Of a DNA stretch of 9,956 nucleotides, positions 5,978 to 9,956 are shown in pieces. Positions within the stretch are counted from its first letter, which is position 1, and each line of letters starts with the position of its first letter. The stretch lies in the NCBI GenBank assembly GCA_030633225.1, contig DAOVTF010000043.1, positions 1 through 9,956 of the forward strand, in the 5' to 3' direction. The translations under genes and the position numbers were made by a program. Source of the DNA: Flavobacteriaceae bacterium (GTDB lineage: Bacteria; Bacteroidota; Bacteroidia; Flavobacteriales; Flavobacteriaceae). The notes beneath the pieces are model-generated. The model was not told the origin of the DNA. It ran no database searches and was given only the letters and a program-made list of their open reading frames with translations.

Positions 5978-7837
5978 ATGAATATTTTCTTTCTACTTAT
6001 AATAATCTTATTTTCAGGAGCTTTACTCTCTTTCATTTCAAATAGAATCACTCCGAAAATTAGTGGAATTGTATCGTTTGCAACCATTTCATTCGTTAGT
6101 TTCTTATTCTTTACACAAGTAAATATTGGTGAGACCTTTCAATTTACATTGGGAGAAATTCAAATGCAATTTGGAGTAACACCTTACACTTTTGTTTTTG
6201 CAATTATTGTTTTAGGATTAGGAACTTTAGCCTCTTTATATTCCATTGGCTATATGAAAGATAAAGAAAGACTAGGATATTTCTATTCTAATTTTATTTT
6301 AACAATTACAGGAATGATTGGAATCGTTTTTAGTCAGGATTTCATTAGCTTTTTTATCTTTTGGGAAATCATGACCTGGTCTTCTTATCTCTTGGTAATT
6401 TACAATGGTTATAATTCGAGAAATATTGGCATGAAATATATGATATTCAGTGCCATTGGAGCTTATGCTATGTTAACTGCAATTGTTTCGATCAAGGCTA
6501 ATTATGGAACATATAATATTGCTGAGGCGATGCAAAACGGTGCATTTAATTTTTCAGAAAATATTTATATTCCAATTATGTTATTGGTTGGCTTTTCTGT
6601 AAAAGCAGCATTGATGCCATTGCATGTCTGGGCACCAAATGCTTACTCAAAATCACCAATGTCATTTACTTCTATCTTTTCAGGAGCAATGTCAAAAATG
6701 GGGATTTTAGGAATTGGTTTGGTTTTGGCCAGTGCTTACTCCTATACCAATGATGATAGTACAAACTATGTTACCATATTAAGATACACTCTTGGATGGC
6801 TTGGTGGTATTACAGCTGTTATGGGAACTATTTATGCACTAATTCAAACTGATGCGAAAAAATTATTAGCATATTCATCTGTAGCTCAATTGGGTTATAT
6901 TATTGTAGGTTGATCTACCGGTACAGAATTGGGTGTGATGTCTGCATTATTTTTAGCAATTGTACATGCCGTTTTTAAAGGAGCTTTATTTATGGTAGTT
7001 GGTGCTGTTGAAAAACAAGTTGGAACAACTGATATGACCAAAATTTCAGGCTTGATAAGAAAAATGCCTTTTACATTCTTTGTTGCTTTAGTTTCAATTA
7101 TTGCCTTGGCAGGAGTTCCTCCATTAGGTGGTTTTGTTGGAAAATGGATGTTGTATGAAGCTTTAATTACCGAATCAAATAATTACTTTTTAGTAATCGT
7201 AATATTCTTTTCAAGTACGGCAGCATTCTTATATAGTTACCGATTCTTATTCGGGTTATTCTTAGGTCAAGAAGAAAAAGAAACTGAACATGTAAAAGAA
7301 GCACCAATAACAATGATTATTCCAATGATGATCTTGGCAATTTTATTAATGGTAACCGGTGCATTTCCTGGTGTTCTATTTGAACCAATCTCTCATGGTA
7401 TGCATTATTTAGGGTTTAGCGATGTAAATTGGAGTATGTCAGTATTGGTAAATGTTTGGGGTGAAGAATCAAATATGACCTACATAAATTTATCTATCGG
7501 AATTGTTTTTGTCGCAATCTTTGCCTTTTTAACGCTTAAAGGTTATAAAGGAACCAAAAATGTTGGCACCAAAGATATTTCTACCGGTGGTGAAATTCCA
7601 ACTGAAAATGAAAATCTAACCTTTCAAATGGATTTCTTTAAACCATTTGAAAGAGCTGCTGCCCCACTCTATAAGCGTAGCATGGATAAAATATGGAATG
7701 ATTTGGGTAATGCAATAGATAATCTATCCGATTTTATAAGAAAAATATATTCCGGAAACGGTCAAACATACGCCTTATTTGTAGTAATATTTTTAGTGAT
7801 ATTGTTATTATTTAAAGACACCTTATTCGCTAACTGA
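5978..7837 (+). pseudogene. Second antiporter-like subunit (MbxH'-like), interrupted by in-frame TGA
   Basis: The frame encodes a 619-codon NuoL/MnhD-family protein, but codon 312 (6911-6913) is TGA. The parts before (311 residues) and after are in the same frame. Residues 299-311 (YSSVAQLGYIIVG) and the continuation STGTELGVMSALFLAIVHAVFKGALF join without gap in the expected family pattern, so this is a single point change rather than a frameshift or two genes. Key residues are intact on both sides: Glu130 (FFIFWE), Lys209 (FSVKAALMPLHVW), Lys240, His330 and Lys334, and a GVPPLGGFVGK loop. The C-terminal ~100 residues add a polar linker, an amphipathic stretch (around FFKPFERAA to KIYSGN) and a final hydrophobic helix. 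This resembles the lateral-helix extension of NuoL-type subunits. TTG 6929 or ATG 6938 could allow a restart, but without a good ribosome site. Either a real nonsense mutation or a sequence error; the gene is otherwise undecayed. Confidence 0.85.
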
Positions 7838-7875
7838 TAAAAAATAAATTGTACTAAAGAAATTTAGATTATAAA

Positions 7876-8826
7876 ATGGAAGATTTAGGATTAAAAATAT
7901 TTGGAGCAATTTTAACTACCATAATGGCCTTTGCTGTTGGTATGACCTATGGTGGTATTGTTAGAAAATTAACTGCAAGAGTGCAAAATAGATATGGACC
8001 ACCAGTTTATCAAAACTTTTTAGATCTATTAAAATTACAAAGTAAAAAAACAAATATAGCACATGGTTTCATGGGGCATATGGCTCCGGTTTGGATAATT
8101 ATTGCTGCAGTTACAGTTTTGATGTTTATACCAATATTGAATGGAAATTTATGGTTTCCAAATCTGTCTTTTCATGGTGACCTGATCTTTTTACTTTATA
8201 TGATGGTTTTTGGATCTTTAGGTATGGCTTTAGGTGCCGGTCAAACAGGAAATCCGAATTCTGCCATTGGTGTAACCAGAGGTTTGAGTCAGATGGTAGG
8301 TTATGAAATTCCTTTTGTTTTAGCTCTTGTCGCTTTAATGATTCAATACGAAACTACTTCAGTTCAAGATCTTACTCAAATTCAACATGAGACAGGTGTT
8401 TGGAATGCTTTTGCAAACCCTTTTGCATTTTTAGCGGCCCTTTTTGCTTCATTGGGAATGTTTAGATATTCACCATTTGATATTGTTGGTGCTCCTGCCG
8501 AATTAGCTTCTGGTCCTGTATCAGAATTCGGTGGTAAATATTTGGGAACCATGATGAGTGGTGGAGCTATTTTTGCATTTATTAAACTTACATTATATGT
8601 ACACTTATTTTTTGGCGGTGCAGGAAATCCCGATAATTCAGGAATTTGGGCAACTCTGGTTGGGATAGGAATTTTACTTATAAAAACATTTTTGCTTTAT
8701 ATGATTCCTGTTTTTTATGGATGGATCAATCCGAGATACAGAACAGAACAAGCAATTAGATATTTTTGGGGATGGCCTACAGCTTTAGGAATTTTAGGGG
8801 TGCTTTGGGCAGTTTATATATATTAA
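7876..8826 (+). CDS. mbxM: NuoH/MbhM-like membrane anchor subunit (MbxM position)
   Basis: A 316-residue complex I subunit 1 (NuoH) family protein with about eight transmembrane helices, which connects the redox arm to the ion-pumping arm. Visible motifs are RKLTARVQNRYGPP (30-43) followed by the DLLKL segment, and GLSQMVGYEIPF (137-148) with Glu144. SPFDIVGAPAELASG (199-213), with Glu209 and Glu217, corresponds to the NuoH PFD-E-E loop. NPRYRTEQAIRYFW lies near the C-terminus (285-298). The PFD loop reads IVGAPAEL instead of the LPEAE-type sequence of quinone-reducing NuoH, closer to hydrogenase-type (MbhM/HyfC/EchB) relatives; this comparison is from memory. It follows the interrupted antiporter gene by 38 bases and precedes the NuoB-like gene by 12. 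Confidence 0.9.
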   Translation: MEDLGLKIFGAILTTIMAFAVGMTYGGIVRKLTARVQNRYGPPVYQNFLDLLKLQSKKTNIAHGFMGHMAPVWIIIAAVTVLMFIPILNGNLWFPNLSFHGDLIFLLYMMVFGSLGMALGAGQTGNPNSAIGVTRGLSQMVGYEIPFVLALVALMIQYETTSVQDLTQIQHETGVWNAFANPFAFLAALFASLGMFRYSPFDIVGAPAELASGPVSEFGGKYLGTMMSGGAIFAFIKLTLYVHLFFGGAGNPDNSGIWATLVGIGILLIKTFLLYMIPVFYGWINPRYRTEQAIRYFWGWPTALGILGVLWAVYIY

Positions 8827-8838
8827 TAGAAGAAGAAA

Positions 8839-9384
8839 ATGGAAAACGATAAAAATTCACAAAAGATTGTTGATTATATTCAAAACTTTGCAAGAAAGCA
8901 ATCTTTATTTGTATTAGCTTATGGTACCGGTTGTGGTGCTATTGAAATTCCTGCAACCATGACGTCGCGTTATGATGCTGAGAGATTCGGTATTAGAGGT
9001 GCTGCAACTCCTCGTCAGGCGGATGTATTATTGATTACAGGATATCTTTCTACTAAAACCTTAAAACGTGTAATTAGAGTTTACGAACAAATGCAAGAAC
9101 CTAAATATGTAATTGGTTTTGGTTCTTGTACTATTAATGGTGGAATGTATTTTGATAGTTATAATACCATAAATGGTTTAGATCAATATTTACCTGTTGA
9201 TGTTTATATTAATGGATGCATGCCAAGACCAGAAGCAGTAATTTCTGGTTTTGTAAAATTACAGGAATTGATTCAAGATGGTAAAGCAAATAATGGTGAA
9301 AAATATCGTGAAAATTTAGAACATTATCGTACCAACCAAAAAAAGATTATTAAAAACTGGAAAATGCCAGATTATAATTGGTAA
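8839..9384 (+). CDS. mbxJ: NuoB/MbxJ-like FeS subunit with three cysteines
   Basis: A 181-residue NuoB family (small hydrogenase-like) subunit of the peripheral arm. In complex I it carries cluster N2. The protein has only three cysteines: Cys32 in GTGCGAIE, Cys97 in GFGSCTINGGMY and Cys127 in YINGCMPRPEA. E. coli NuoB has a tandem CC before the corresponding Glu and hydrogenase small subunits have CxxC; here the second position is Gly33. Other family blocks are intact: SRYDAERFGI (43-52), ATPRQADVLLITG (56-68) and PVDVYINGC (119-127). By my recollection this form is typical of Mbx/MBS subunit J, where the proximal cluster has an open site and may react directly with the acceptor. The charged C-terminal tail (about 148-181) has no metal motif. 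It starts 12 bases after the NuoH-like gene and is followed 11 bases later by NuoC. Confidence 0.9.
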   Translation: MENDKNSQKIVDYIQNFARKQSLFVLAYGTGCGAIEIPATMTSRYDAERFGIRGAATPRQADVLLITGYLSTKTLKRVIRVYEQMQEPKYVIGFGSCTINGGMYFDSYNTINGLDQYLPVDVYINGCMPRPEAVISGFVKLQELIQDGKANNGEKYRENLEHYRTNQKKIIKNWKMPDYNW

Positions 9385-9395
9385 AACAAATAATT

Positions 9396-9956
9396 ATGAC
9401 AGATTTAGTTAAAGAAAATAAATTACTCGATGCTGTTACACTAGCCTTTAAAATTAAGGGGAAGGTAATCAGGGATCGTCGTGTTGAAGTTTATGCCGAT
9501 AAAAATATGGTTTCCAGTATTTTACTTTTAGTAAAAACCCAACTGGGATATATTCATATGGCACACATGACCTGTGTAGATTGGATAGATCAAGGTGAAT
9601 TTGAATTGATATATACTATTTATTCTCCTGTGGATAAAATCACTTTGTTTGTAAAAACTAGAATTGACAGAGAAAATCCAGAAATGGAAAATATAGATAA
9701 TATCTGGGATCAGGCAAATACATATGAACGTGAAATGCGTGAAATGTTTGGAATTGAATTTCCAGGATTAATTGGAGAACATGATTTTATATTAGAGGAC
9801 TGGGATCAAATTCCTCCAATGCGAAAAGAATTTGACACTCATAAATATGCAGCCGAAACATTTTACTCACGACCAGGAAGAGAAGATGCTAAAGATGTTA
9901 GAGAAGAATTAAGTAAAAGAAGTGGTACAATTGTACCTGATTTTGCTAAAAAATAT
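9396..9956 (+). CDS. mbxK: NuoC/MbxK-like subunit, partial at right edge
   Basis: From the ATG at 9396 the frame stays open for 187 codons to the end of the window, so the 3' end is missing or lies just beyond it. The product starts MTDLVKENKLLDAVTLAFKI and has the complex I 30-kDa (NuoC) signature YEREMREMFGIEFPG at about residues 109-123. WDQIPPMRKEFD at about 137-148 corresponds to the PLRKDF motif. This subunit has no cofactor and links the NuoB- and NuoD-like subunits. The length already seen is about that of a stand-alone NuoC, so the stop should be near, but a NuoCD fusion cannot be excluded. No clear Shine-Dalgarno sequence precedes it. Its place after NuoB fits mbxJ-mbxK order. Confidence 0.9.
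   Translation, partial: MTDLVKENKLLDAVTLAFKIKGKVIRDRRVEVYADKNMVSSILLLVKTQLGYIHMAHMTCVDWIDQGEFELIYTIYSPVDKITLFVKTRIDRENPEMENIDNIWDQANTYEREMREMFGIEFPGLIGEHDFILEDWDQIPPMRKEFDTHKYAAETFYSRPGREDAKDVREELSKRSGTIVPDFAKKY

Noticed and set aside
6911..6940. Selenocysteine insertion at the in-frame TGA
   Set aside because: A bacterial SECIS would need a stable hairpin directly after the TGA. The following bases offer only a three-pair ACC/GGT stem with a large loop. The position lies in a transmembrane helix region with no catalytic cysteine in this family.
5978..7837. Genome-wide reassignment of TGA to a sense codon
   Set aside because: All other tryptophans and glycines use standard codons and no other gene has an internal TGA. 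TGA forms the tight stop/start overlaps of MnhF-MnhG and MnhG-MbhD. I note that a TAA or TAG follows in frame within a few codons of each terminal TGA, so those stops alone do not fully exclude it.
7876..9956. Classical respiratory complex I (nuo) operon
   Set aside because: Gene order and the Mnh subunits do not fit. NuoA, J, K, L, M and N in their usual order are absent, and the NuoB-like protein lacks the tandem cysteine pair.

Overview
The window is AT-rich (roughly one third G+C by eye). Promoter and start signals look like those of Bacteroidota: Shine-Dalgarno sequences are mostly weak or absent, and a TAnnTTTG-type -7 box lies before the main operon. A partial outer-membrane beta-barrel-like gene and a PhnP-like metallo-hydrolase of a type common in Bacteroidota fit this. 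I therefore infer a member of the Bacteroidota, probably one with an anaerobic or fermentative phase; no finer placement can be supported from this sequence.

Layout. Bases 1-731 hold the 3' part of a membrane/beta-barrel-like protein gene, open at the left edge. It converges on a minus-strand MBL-fold hydrolase gene (756-1520). A roughly 390-bp AT-rich intergenic stretch follows. Near its right end it carries a candidate promoter overlapped and followed by two dyads. From 1910 to the right edge, eleven genes or gene parts run on the plus strand with overlaps or short gaps: MnhE, MnhF, MnhG, an MbhD-like DUF4040 protein, an MbhE+MnhB fusion, MnhC, a first MnhD-type antiporter subunit, a second antiporter subunit (interrupted by an in-frame TGA), a NuoH-like subunit, a NuoB-like subunit, and a NuoC-like subunit cut by the window edge.

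This content and order match, gene for gene as I remember it, the mbx (MBS) respiratory operon of Pyrococcus, mbxABCDFGHH'MJK(LN). That is an Mrp-like cation-antiporter membrane arm joined to a complex I-like redox arm. It differs from a plain Mrp operon, which has a large MnhA and no Nuo-like genes. It also differs from classical complex I, which has no MnhE/F/G/B/C. The expected electron-entry subunits (NuoD-like MbxL and ferredoxin-like NuoI/MbxN) should lie just right of the window. The NuoB-like subunit has only three cysteines, one fewer than the usual four [4Fe-4S] ligands. This agrees with an Mbx/MBS-type complex rather than a hydrogenase or quinone-reducing complex I.

How the genes would work together: electrons, probably from reduced ferredoxin, would pass through the peripheral FeS chain to an acceptor near the NuoB-like subunit. 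The energy released would drive H+/Na+ movement through the NuoH-like subunit, the two antiporter-like subunits and the Mrp module. The most notable oddity is the TGA codon in the second antiporter subunit. Reading continues in the same frame with perfect family sequence on both sides, so it is either a point nonsense mutation, a sequencing error or, less likely, recoding.
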